NCBI GenBank assembly: GCA_013400155.1
Contig: VXBM01000017.1
Location: forward strand, 248,001-312,000
Direction of reading: 5' to 3'
Origin: Helopsaltes ochotensis
Lineage: Eukaryota; Chordata; Aves; Passeriformes; Locustellidae
DNA: 64,000 nt
In this document: piece after piece, positions 26,701 through 37,332 of the stretch
Layout of the letters: each line of letters opens with the position of its first letter
How positions within the stretch are numbered: position 1 is the stretch's first letter
Notes under the pieces: model-generated
Told to the model about the DNA's origin: nothing
Seen by the model: the letters and a program-made list of their open reading frames with translations, nothing else
The model's database searches: none
Translations under genes and position numbers: made by a program

Positions 26701-27938
26701 GTGCTGCTGGGCTGCACTTCTGAAAATTAAGTACTTCTGAGATGACTGAAATTCCTGTAACCTGTACTGTAGCTAAACTACCACACTTCTCTTTCCACAT
26801 TACCAGACTTCAAGGTTTCCACAGTTTTGATGTTTGTCAGTGGGGTTCTCCAATGTCACTAGATCATTTTGAAAGGAAAAAAAAATTGTTTTGAATTAGT
26901 CCAGGAAGTGGGTAACCTCTTGGAGTGATATTGCAACCAAGGAATATGAAGGCCCCCACTAAAAGCAGCATAAGGGATACTGTGATCTCAGGACCACATA
27001 CAAAAAACCATGATAAATACAAGGACTGAGCTGTCTGGGCACTTCTAGAAGCATCCCTACTGCAGATCTGGACTGAGTTGCATGGGAGTGAAGAGCCACC
27101 TTTACAAGTGGCTCAATTCAACTGCTGCTGGAAGCCTTTTCTGCCCATCTGACTCACAATAAAAACAGCCTCAGTATAGTAAAAAATATTTTACACCTTC
27201 ACACAGGTTATTTTTTCTTTATAAAACTTCTCCTGGATATGAAAACTGAGACAACACCAGTACTTCATACTAATATAAAAGTGATCCATCTTAAAAATAT
27301 CACCTCATCTGAAGGTATTTTTAAGAAGATGCTCATTGTATTTGTAAAAGCCATGCAAAGTGTAAGATCACACAATTTATTTTGTTAGGCTGACAATAAA
27401 TTTAATTTTCATATTATGCAACATAAAAGTCATTGGTATTGCTGGACTGCACATATTTTAGTATTTCTGCCTGTGAGGAAACAGTAAACTTTTTTTTTTT
27501 CTTTAAGGGAGAAGGAGAAGCTTAAGCGCATTAAATTATTAAATGCTTAGACCTTGAATTAGAAACAAAACTAACTTTTGTAAGACTTGGTAATTTAGAT
27601 ACCCATGGAAGTAGGCATACCTGAGGTCTCTGTAGGAATAACCCTTACAAAGGCAGAGAGAACAGAAGGAACGTGATGTGTTCATAGACTTGCATTCTCT
27701 TTCTCTGTGTCTCAACTTTCATTAATGACAATATGTATTTATTACAACAAATGCAAAATTCAGACAATACAGAAATTAAGTGTGTCCTACCTTTTCTGTG
27801 GTCCATAGTTAGGAGCTAACTTGCCCTCAAGCTATTAGGCATAGACATGCAGTATATAAACATATGTAAATATGGAGATTCTATTGCACAATAATATAGA
27901 GCCAGACAATTCCGGCCTTATTATGATTGACTGAACTC
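20771..27938. other. non-coding AT-rich DNA
   Basis: No gene recognised. The 121-codon minus frame at 25644-26009 has no recognisable domain. T13 at 24586-24598. A pyrimidine-rich patch lies near 22960-22983. No interspersed repeat identified. Confidence 0.55.
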
Positions 27939-27999
27939 AAAAAAAAATCCCCCCAAAAACCCAAACCAAAACAAACAAACAAACCAACCCACCCCCAAA
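27939..27999. repeat. A/C-rich low-complexity tract with AAAC units
   Basis: About 60 bases almost without T or G on the plus strand: C-runs, then AAAC units repeated about three times, then CCAACCC-type sequence. Same character as the longer tract at 16123-16262. Confidence 0.85.
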
Positions 28000-29946
28000 T
28001 TCCCTCAAAAGATAAATTGTGGTTGCAAAGACAAGCAATGACTTTCCCCCAAAATTAAATTGTTTTGCATTCACAAAAACATATCTCTATAAAAGTTTTC
28101 ATAGAAACTGTACTAGGGCCTTTACTCATTTTTTTAAAGAAACAAAAGAAACTGCAAAAACTTAATCTATTTGTATAATTATTCAACCACTCATGTATAA
28201 ATTCATGTATACCCTTGAATTTAACATTTTGTCTACTCATTTGTAGATATTAACTTAGTCTTGTGCTGTAAGCAATATATTACCCCAGAGAAGAGAGAGG
28301 GCAAACATTAACAAGTTCACAGGTTTAGAGAGCTTCAGTTCCTAACCTAATGTGAAGTAAGATATTATTGTCTTTTTAAACGTACGAGTATCCATGATTC
28401 CATGCAGTTCATAAATGATGCAGATGCACAATGACAGAAAAACTAACCTTACATATCTCAAAATGAAGTAGTCAAAAAATAACTCATCAAAATTAGCAGA
28501 CACTTTAAAATATAGGCCTTTGTGATTTGACTCATATTAAATGGAAGTTGAAGCAGGAGCCAGGAGTAGAAGCCACAGGGGATCCTTTGATCTCAGTTTC
28601 TCAGACTCTGCTGCTTTTTGCACCACCACACTTTCCCTTCACTTCAGCAAGTCTTATGCTGCTGCTTTAGCAGAAGAGTTGAATCAACTGCAGGCATGTG
28701 GCTGGGAAGGAATTTTTGGCATCTCTACAAACACTCACAAATGGCATTATCTTCAGCAGATGAAGACTGATATTTTCAAAGTCAAGAACTCCCAGAGTTT
28801 TGGTCCACTGGACCTGAACAGTCCGTGTTCTCTGAGTATTTTATACTGGTCAAGGGTTCTTTAAATTGTTTATAATTACACAGTGGCACATTCAAAATAT
28901 ATGCAATATGGAATTGCAGAAGACAATAGATAAAATGTCAAAAAGGTGACAACACAGGTTACTACAAAGCTAACACTATAAATATAAATATATTTGGAAG
29001 GCATTCATACTTCACCTTTATAAATAACCATTTCTCCTTTTCCAATATTAATATAGACATTAGGTTCCTGAAAAACAAAATGAATGTTTAGCTTGTGAAC
29101 TTCAGACATGCATTTTAATAACTTTGAAGGGATGAGTGTAAAAAACTGTCTTAACGATCTCACAGCAAGAAGGATTCATGTTTTCATCTTCCTATGCCAA
29201 AAAATAAACATACAAAAAGAGGACATTTTAACTGAAAAGAATTAATCAGAGAAATATAAATGAGTTGTTAAGGAATTGTAACATAGTAATATGTAGAAAA
29301 TTTAGCAGAAAGTTTGCATTTCCCATGAAGGTCCCAGTTCCAGTGGTAGGCACATTTTGTGTTGCTTCCACTACAAGAAATTGAAAATGGAGCTTTACTG
29401 AGCAGGTAAGGCTACATGAGTGGGCTAAGGCAGCATAGAGCTGGTGCAGATGTCCCAGATCACCCACTTTCCAATAAAAAGGTGCAACTGCAAAAGAAGG
29501 CCGAACAGAAAGCTTTCAGGTCCCTTTGTTCTATCCAGACCTGAAAATAGATGTAATTTAAAATCTAATTTAGCAGGTCTACACTATACAGAAGCGTCTT
29601 AATGTGTTACAACAGGCACAGAATTATTCACTGCATCTCTCTGCTACCTTTCAAGAAAATCAACCATTATTCTCAATCTACTAATATAAGTGAAACTTAG
29701 TACATAATAAACATCTAATTAAATTACTTTCGGAGCACATTTTCCACACAAAGTTATTTTTGAAGCTACTGACAGTATACACATGGATTGAACAACGTGT
29801 ATTAAATTGTAAGCTATTAATTTTGGAATGGATCTGTACAGGCTCCTTAGAAATATTAACAAATGGCTCACTGATTTTCAAACCATTACTACATGATATG
29901 GACAATTCAAGGAGACTGTTTTTTCTCAATAGACAGAGATCTAACA

Positions 29947-29989
29947 ATTAATAATAATAAACAATAATAATAAACAATAATAAATTATC
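29947..29989. repeat. 13-bp tandem repeat, AAT-rich
   Basis: Two perfect copies of the 13-mer AATAATAATAAAC (29950-29962, 29963-29975) followed by a partial third. Confidence 0.9.
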
Positions 29990-32833
29990 TTTGTTTTCTT
30001 TATAAAGGAATTCTCGTTATAGTGCAAGTATATAACCTGCTAGGAACATACAACAGTGAGTCATAGCACAAGGTTTTTCTGCTCTTTATTGTGATGTTTC
30101 TATACATTCAATCATGAAAAACATCAATAGATTTCCTCCTCAAGAAATACATTAGACAGTCAGCATTCTTCTTTCATAACCTAAAGAAGCTATCTTTTAA
30201 GGATATATAAAAGATAAAACACTTTGAACTAAAATTTTTCGTAGTATACCCATTTCTACTGTGCTAAGCCATACAAGAAATGTGAATTAGCTTCTTTTGT
30301 GAACACTCTTGATTCTCCAGCTTCCAAAAATTGTGTTGTACATACAGGTAAAAAAAAAGTTTTTTTTCAGATCAACAAGGTATTTGACAAAATCAGAAAC
30401 TTTGTAGGTAGTTAAAACAGAGAGGAAAGAATACTCACTCTTGATATTAATACCTATTTATTTAGATGTGCTATTGTTTGCTTATTGTATACAATACTTG
30501 TAAATCTGTTCCAACTCATTTCATCCTGAAAACTTGGTAACATCTGCATTTGCAGATTTAGGCTATGCCAATAAAATTTCTTTTGAAAGTTTTTTTCAGA
30601 TGCAAAATAAGTAGACTACTGCTTTAAAAAATTTAGAAATGCCTCTCAGGTGGTTTGAATGTGTCAATATGTTTAAACCTGTACTAGCTGTGCTTTCTGT
30701 CAATCTGTACTGTAAAGCTCTCATTAAACACGTGGTATTCAGTCTGGAACACTCATATCATGGTCATGAAAAGGGCAACAAAAATTAAGATAATACTACC
30801 CTACTCTATCCTTGCTCTGAAGATAAGCTGTTGCCATGGTTTTGGTGATTTTGAATAACTATCCTTAAAAGAGTGATCACTGTAGCAAATGAAATGCCTT
30901 AATAATCCTCCCAAGCAGCCAGGTCCATTTGCTATTATTTTTCTTATTTGAAATTAAGAACATGTGTCTGAATGGTGTTGAAAGCACTGCCAAAAGCATA
31001 CAATAGTACAACTCAAAATGCCTGATGCAATGGGCACAAGCATTCTCCACAGCCACAGGAGAATGTCGGCTTATGACACACGATAACCACAGGCATCAGT
31101 CCGGGAAAGACATCCAAGCAACCAGGACAAAAAGAGGGATTCTCCTTACCATCATTCTGTTTGGAATAACTTGGGAGAAAAAAGGAGGAATTATGAAGTC
31201 TTCTGGCCTGTGGGGATGGGCTTGTTACTGCCAACACTTTTTAAATAGGACACTCATACTATCAAGGGTCACCTCTCTGGAAATTGACCTTTCTAGAGTG
31301 AGGTTTTCTTGGCTTTGACAGCGATACAAAGAAAGGAACACTGCCTGAGAGAGAAGGAGAGAAACCACAATAAGCAGAGTTTAAATCTGATATTCTAACA
31401 GTTGTACTTCACAGCAAGAAGTAAACCATGGGAAAGGAAAAAAAAAAAGAAAATGCTCTGATACAGCCTGATATTCACTAGAACACTAAAAGATGTTTAA
31501 TGAAGCAGAAATACTGTCAGGTCTTTTGGCACTTTACAGAAGAACATTTCTAAATACATTTTGGATGTTCATTCTGGGATGCACCATAGCCCTTACAAAG
31601 CCCTTTTGAATGACATAAGAGAAAGCAGCTTTGCTTATTATGTGAGACAGTATTTTTAAATACTAACTTGTGGGCAAAACATATTGCTATAAGTGGTAGT
31701 ATATCTTATGTTCACAGAGATGGAACAGAATTTTGAGAAGAAAAGCCAGTCCTTGGAAAGATATTAGGACTGGTAAGCTGCTTTTCTGGATTTAGTTGAA
31801 ATTTCATCGGCGCTGTGGGTAACATTTCTAGTTTTGTAGCTGAGTTTTCAAACAATGAAGTGTTCTTGTTTCACACAAGTCAAGGAGCTAAATCACTTTT
31901 AAAACTCTTAGCAAAAATAAGTGGTTTGAGTCAATGTTGCTCCAGGTAACACTCTTTGCTTTGGGACTAAAAATAAAATCGTTCATTCAGAATATAAGTG
32001 GAAAAAAAAAGCAAGCTCTGCAGAGTTTTCAAAAATATTTCTTCCTTCTGGGTTTGAAGCTAAACTCACTATTTATGAGGAATCTTGGCAGAACATAAAA
32101 ATTCAAAACAACACAGCTGCAAGGACTGTCTATTCCTTACCTTGTGTAAAATGATAGGTCTTTTGCTACAGAGACATTGGCAAGTTATTAAAGAATACAA
32201 GTATAAAAAAGCAAGGAAATAAATAATTTCGGTTTGCACTCAATCACACAAGGCTTTCTGAAACATGTGAAAGGTACTTACCACAATGGTCTCTAAATTT
32301 GTAAGGAAACAAAATTGCTTGGCACTTTACTGAAACTGGCCAATGAATGGTGTCAAAACTCGGCTCAGGAATTTGGGAAGACATAGTGAAGTCAAGGCAA
32401 AGTCATTTGAATAGGCTTTAAATCAGAACAGAGTCAAAAGGATAGATGAGCAAACTTGATTAATTTCTTCATTTCTATGCAACTAACAGTACTAAACAGT
32501 GTCCTTGCTAATATTTAAACCTGAATGAGTTACTTATTCTGTGTGCGATCCCCGGGAGATTAATCAAGAAAACAATAGAAGAATTGAAAACAGTCATCTA
32601 TCCTACAATCTTATCAGAAGTTATAAATTTACAAAACTTTGGTGCCACAGCAAAAAGAGTTTTACAAAAGGATCCGATCAGACTGTCCCACGTTAGAATG
32701 GTCACTTTACACCACCTCAGTGTCTTAATGTGCCTTGTGATATCCAAGCAAGCAGCTAGATAGTTTTCTTCATTTATTCCTATGAATTAGTGTCTGTGGT
32801 TTTATCTACATCTTCTCCTTTGTGCATGAGAAA

Positions 32834-32851
32834 GTGTGTGTGTGTGTGTGT
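32834..32851. repeat. (GT)9 microsatellite
   Basis: Uninterrupted GT dinucleotide run of nine units. Confidence 0.95.
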
Positions 32852-33199
32852 TGTCATGCCCCAAGCAGCTCTGTGGAGTTCTCAGGGTTGAAGCTGCTCT
32901 TTTATTGTAATCAGTTTTCATTACAGTCCTTTGATCTCTCTCCATTCTTTGTATACAACACTTCATCACCTTTATTTTCTGTCATAATTGCATGTGAAAG
33001 ATTTCTCCTTTGATAGACCCTGAATGCCAAATCAGTATCGAAAAGAGTGTTGAAAAGTGTCATGTGCTCTGTCTGCTTTAAAAGGCATCCCATACACCTG
33101 TGGAAGACAAACAATTTTTCAGTGATATGACATATCTATCATCCGTCCACAGGATATGAGCTGTTCTGTCTGCTTAATAGCAAGGGGCTATGCATAGCA

Positions 33200-33480
33200 A
33201 AATAGTAACTGCTGAAAGAAATGTGTAGCACATTGCAAACTGTCTGGCAGCCCTCCCTAAGCCTCATCTCATTCTGGCCTGCTGATAATTCACAGACTGT
33301 GTTCCCGTGCGCTCATCACTCGGGCAGTAAGAGTGGCTAGATGGGGCCCCCTGTCTCTGCTCCCTGTCACACTGTCATTCAGGTGTGTCTGTCTGCCATC
33401 ACCTGCTGACACTGCCACATGCGTCTCAATTACAGCATGGGCCTCCATTCACACTGCTGATGAAGATGTTCAATCTCTAG
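33200..33480. promoter_or_regulatory. candidate conserved non-coding element
   Basis: A block with much more balanced base composition than its surroundings, carrying E-box words (CACCTG near 33399), a GATAA word next to an ATTA-type site (CTGATAATTCAC near 33281), and several CpG-containing words kept in an otherwise CpG-poor region. It has no long open frame in any phase and no repeat homology. Texture fits a conserved enhancer. Inference only. Confidence 0.35.
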
Positions 33481-34008
33481 TGGCTAGCAGCATCCTCCCT
33501 TAAAGATGTGCCTTTCGGGGTTTGTGAAAACAGAAACCAGGTGAAATCTGCTGGCTGCTACAGAACGATATTTCTCGCCGTACTTTTGGTAACAAATTAT
33601 TAGTGGCCAGTCCTTTTCTCTACAGTTGCAAGCCTCTACCATCCCCTGCAATGATAAAAGACATTGATGGGGTATAAAAATTATTTTTATTTTCCCCTTC
33701 TCTACTTTAGAGTGAGGACAAGGGATCAAGCAGCAAAACTGGAAAGCCAGATATGATACAATGTCAAAGTAATTTATTTCTCTATTTTTTCTATTTCTAT
33801 TTTAGAAACACCATGCATTTTTACAACCAAGGATGTTTTTAAGACTGCTAAACACAACACTGAAGACATCCATAGTCACCTTATAGGAAAGAAAAAAGAT
33901 AGAAGTGGTTAGAAGATGACAATGGGAGGTATATAATTGTTACATATGTACTTCTATAGCCATGGAAGGTAACACACAGTGATACCTGACCAGCAATGAC
34001 ACATGATA
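33481..34008. other. non-coding DNA upstream of the CR1 cluster
   Basis: No gene or repeat recognised except a T-rich TTCTATTT-type patch near 33779-33804. Confidence 0.5.
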
Positions 34009-34325
34009 CAGGACACAAGTCCCCTGAGGCGTGGCTGAGGGAGCTGGGGGTATTTAGCTTGGAGAAAAGGAGGCTCGGGAGGACCTTATCACTCTCTACA
34101 GCTCCCTAAAGGGAGGCTGTAGCCAGGTGAGGGTCAGTCTTCTCCCACATAATGCGACAGGAGAAAAGGAAACGGCCTCAAGTTGCACCAGGAAAGTGTT
34201 AGATTGAATATTAGGAAAATATTCTTACTGCAAGCGTTGTCAAGCATTTGAACAGGCTGTCGGGGAAGCGCTGGAGTCACCATGCCTGGAGGCACCCAAA
34301 GGGTGCGCAGATGAGGCAGGTAAGA
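34009..34325 (+). mobile_element. CR1 LINE 3'-region fragment (segment 1 of cluster)
   Basis: Follows the recalled CR1 3' region closely: 'GGACACAAGTCCCCTGAGG', 'GTGGCTGAGGGAGCTGGG', 'TTTAGCTTGGAGAAAAGGAGG', 'GGACCTTATCACTCTCTACA', 'GGCCTCAAGTTGCACCAGG', 'AACAGGCTGTCGGGGAAGC', 'GGAGTCACCATGCCTGGAGG'. The homology becomes weak after about 34315 and the usual ATTCTATG tail is absent. This segment normally lies downstream of segments 2 and 3, which here follow it. Confidence 0.92.
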
Positions 34326-34384
34326 GACAGCCTCACCAGAGGGGATGCAGTACTGCATCTCTTGGTAACCAACACAAGCACCTC

Positions 34385-34948
34385 AGCAGGGAACGCGAGA
34401 CTGGAGGCAGACCGGGTTGCAGTGGCGTTGCTGGAGTTTGCTGTCCTGAGGGATGTGAGTCAAGTAAGGAGTTAAGTTAGGCCTTTAGAAGAGGAAACCT
34501 CTAGCTCTTCAAGGAGAGAGCAGGACTTGGCCCTCAGGAACAAGCAAGTGGAATAGAGCTGGCAGATTAAGGAAGTCTTCCAGAGAGTGCAAGAGCTGGA
34601 AATCCTCAGGTGCAAGAAATAGGGCGAGGAAGGCAAGAGAGCGGTGTGGCTGAGTAAGGACCTGCCGGTCAAACTAAAGGGAAAGAAGCAATGCACAGAG
34701 TGGGAACAAAGACAGGCACCCTGGGAAGGGCACAGGGACGATGTTCAGTTGAGCAGGGATGGGAGGAGGAAGGCTGAGGCGAAGCTGGAACTGAACTGGG
34801 CGAGGAACGCAAAGAGTAGTGAGGGCTCCTACAGTATGTTAACCAGAAAAGGAAGGTCAAAGAAGATAAACAAACTGGTAACAATGGCAAACTGGTAACA
34901 ATGGGTAAGGAGAAGGCTGAATTACTCAACAACAGAATGAGAGTGGCC
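34385..34948 (+). mobile_element. CR1 LINE internal fragment (segment 2 of cluster)
   Basis: Matches the recalled CR1 region between endonuclease and reverse transcriptase: 'GAGGGATGTGAGTCAAG' near 34449, 'CTCTTCAAGGAGAGAGCAGG' near 34506, 'AGAGCTGGCAGATTAAGGA', 'GGCTGAGTAAGGACCTGC', 'GGTCAAACTAAAGGGAAAG', 'CTGGAACTGAACTGGGCGAG', then 'GGAGAAGGCTGAATTACTCA' at the end. Frame is lost several times. A 17-base internal tandem duplication lies at 34871-34904. The left boundary is uncertain, between about 34330 and 34425. Confidence 0.88.
34871..34904 (+). repeat. 17-bp tandem duplication inside CR1
   Basis: CAAACTGGTAACAATGG occurs twice head to tail without change. The recalled CR1 consensus has one copy here, so this is a late duplication in this copy. 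Confidence 0.9.
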
Positions 34949-35035
34949 CTGCCAAGAAGGATTTTGGAGTGCTGCTGCATGAGAGGACATGAGCAGGCCA
35001 TGTGCACTGCCAGCCCAGAAAGCCAAATGTGTCTG
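34949..35035 (+). mobile_element. CR1 LINE fragment (segment 3 of cluster)
   Basis: Matches the recalled CR1 stretch that lies a few hundred bases before the 3' region: 'AGGATTTTGGAGTGCTGC', then 'GAGCAGGCCATGTGCACTGC' and 'AGCCCAGAAAGCCAAATG'. It directly abuts segment 2, so most of the reverse transcriptase coding region is deleted between them. Homology ends near 35035 without reaching a CR1 3' tail. Confidence 0.82.
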
Positions 35036-37204
35036 CAGTCCTCACTCTGTCCCAGCTTCACATCTATGCATTTTCCTTTTTCTTTGGTAGCTGACAGAAA
35101 TCAAGCAAGTGAAACCAATCATTTCTTCTGAAAAATACCAAATTTACACTTGTAATCTTAACTCACTTAAAACCTTTTAGAATTTGGATTCTTGGGCTGT
35201 GCAGCTCAACACACATACTACATTTTCCATTTTTCTTTCTACAATTAAAAATTATTATATTCAGTTCTTTTCAGACCTACTACTTACTCCCGACCAATAG
35301 CACTTTTCTTTGTCTCTCCTGATCATAGGCTTGTCATACATAGTAAACTGTCTTCAGCTCTGGAAAGTCCCTTTCATTCAATAAGCTTTAAAATCAATAA
35401 TGTTTCATGATTAAATCCAGATCCACATATTAGAACTTTACTGTAAAATTAAATAAAACTAATATTATTGCTGTATTTTTATTTTTGCACAGGCAGACAG
35501 ATTTTCTTCAGATTTCTCAAATTTGCAGCACTCAAAAATGACCAACGAGATTTTAGCATTTAAAGTAAACAGCTGGCTTCTCTGACTTAACATATGGAAT
35601 CAAAAATTCTAATACTCATCCCATCAACAAACAACCCAACACACATAACACGTGCTGAACAAAAAGCTACAGTTATCTTTCACTGACAGTATTACAGGGA
35701 GACATAGATCTACCTGCCATGTATGCACAAATAACAGAGGCCTTGATATGTACATCAGGGGACCAGTTACCAAGTTTTCAGTTTTACTCCTCTATCAACA
35801 GTCTCATTTATGCACTTGTCCTAAACATGAACAAAGTGATAGAATGAAAGAATAATTACCATGAGCTAGAGAATGCTAATGCCTAGGTTATTCCTCCTTG
35901 AACTCAGATGAGTGACTTACAGAGACTTCTAGATGATGACTCTTAAAAAAAATGGAAAGATCACTATTCAACAACAAAGAATATTGGCAAGACTAAACAT
36001 AGAAAATGAAACTCAAGGACAGATATGTAATTGCTTTCTGGATTTAATCTTTTTAAGACTCAAGATTTTAAATTAAACTCAAGAACATCCATATACAACT
36101 AGCAGAAATAAATAACTATAATAGTGTGTGACAAGTGAAAAAAATCTAGTCCACTCACCTTTTCTAAGTTTTTGAAAAGGCATGCATTGTGACCTCAAGT
36201 AAACAAATAAGAAATCTGAAAGCTGAAATTACTTTCTAGTTAGATTTCTTGCTTCTTTATTTCTCCCTTGTCCCAATGTGGACATAAATAGTGACCTGTT
36301 AATTTGCTATATACTCAATCCTATTCCTACTGTTTTCAAAGAGAACTGGCATAAACAGCCTGACAAATAAAAATAACTTCCATACTATAAAGGCAATGGT
36401 AACAGGCTGTGTGGGTCTGAATTGTGAAGGAATATAAAGTGAAGACTTGCTTTTATAGAAAAGACGTTAAGTCCCAGTTGGTAACCTTTGTGCAAAGATA
36501 CAATTCACTCTATGCACTTCTGCAAAATTTAAAAGTGGCTTAACTTAAAACTAACTAAATAAATAAATAAATAAATATATTATACAGAGAAGGAAAGCAG
36601 TCCTGCAAGTACTCAGTGCTTGGGATCCACGTACCTCATAAAGTAGGGTTATACTCCGTAAGAACCAGAAAAGGAAAACACTTTTAAAAGAAAAGGAAAC
36701 AATTTCTCTGTTATTGTTTATTCATTCAAGTGGAAACACATAACACTTGGACACAATCTCTCTCTTTTATATTCCTCCTGTTAATCTTCTCATACAGACT
36801 CTTTTTGGAATTAAACACTTGAGAAGTGTCTTTATTTTCCCCCTTATCTTACATGTGTGTGTGTTGCTATCTCAACAGTTTCTCAAGACTGAAAGATTCA
36901 GTCCATTTCCTTGATAATCCAGTCCAGTCTAGTGTCTTTCAGGCACAAATACTTTTAACTGTACCTTTTTAGTAACAAAGCATCAAAGAATATTTAACAG
37001 TTTCTAGTTTTGATCTCTGTAAGTATTATAAAAAAGAATTACATGAAAGAATGATTTTACAACTATTTAAATTTATCAACCCTCAGAAATATTTATAATA
37101 TTACACTTGGGAAGATACAATATCTTATATAAATTTATTCTTTACTCATATTAAGGATTAGAAAACAGTGTTGAAAGATATGAGCTGAGCAGACGAAAAA
37201 GAAG
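35036..37204. other. non-coding AT-rich DNA
   Basis: No gene or interspersed repeat recognised. Contains an (AAAT)n run at 36556-36577. Confidence 0.6.
36556..36577. repeat. (AAAT)n microsatellite
   Basis: About five to six uninterrupted AAAT units. Confidence 0.92.
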
Positions 37205-37332
37205 GAGAAAGGAAACAGAGGTAGACAGTGATTAAATTATGTGCCCAAGGCTACATAACAGGTCAAAGGCAGAAATGTGAATTGGAAACAATTCCCCTAG
37301 CTTTCCAAAGCAGTTCCTGAACACCAGACTAT
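37205..37332 (+). mobile_element. ancient CORE-SINE/MIR-like remnant
   Basis: Carries the order typical of MIR-type SINE sequence: GGAAACAGAGG, then GATTAAATTATGTGCCCAAGG, in which the second half matches the 'TGCCCAAGGTCACA' hallmark, then 'CATAACAGGTCAAAGGCAG', then a decayed 3' part. Highly diverged, consistent with an amniote-age insertion. Subfamily cannot be set by eye. Confidence 0.55.

Larger units (their letters stand above)
28000..33199. other. non-coding AT-rich DNA
   Basis: No gene recognised. The 107-codon plus frame 28541-28864 and the 97-codon plus frame 31025-31318 show no known domain. Near 30832 there is GTTGCCATGG, an RFX-type half-site word, in a stretch (30640-30920) that is a weak candidate for a conserved element. 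Confidence 0.55.

Noticed and set aside
28541..28864. 107-codon plus frame with a clean ATG start
   Set aside because: No family resemblance and no exon or retrogene features; not called a gene.
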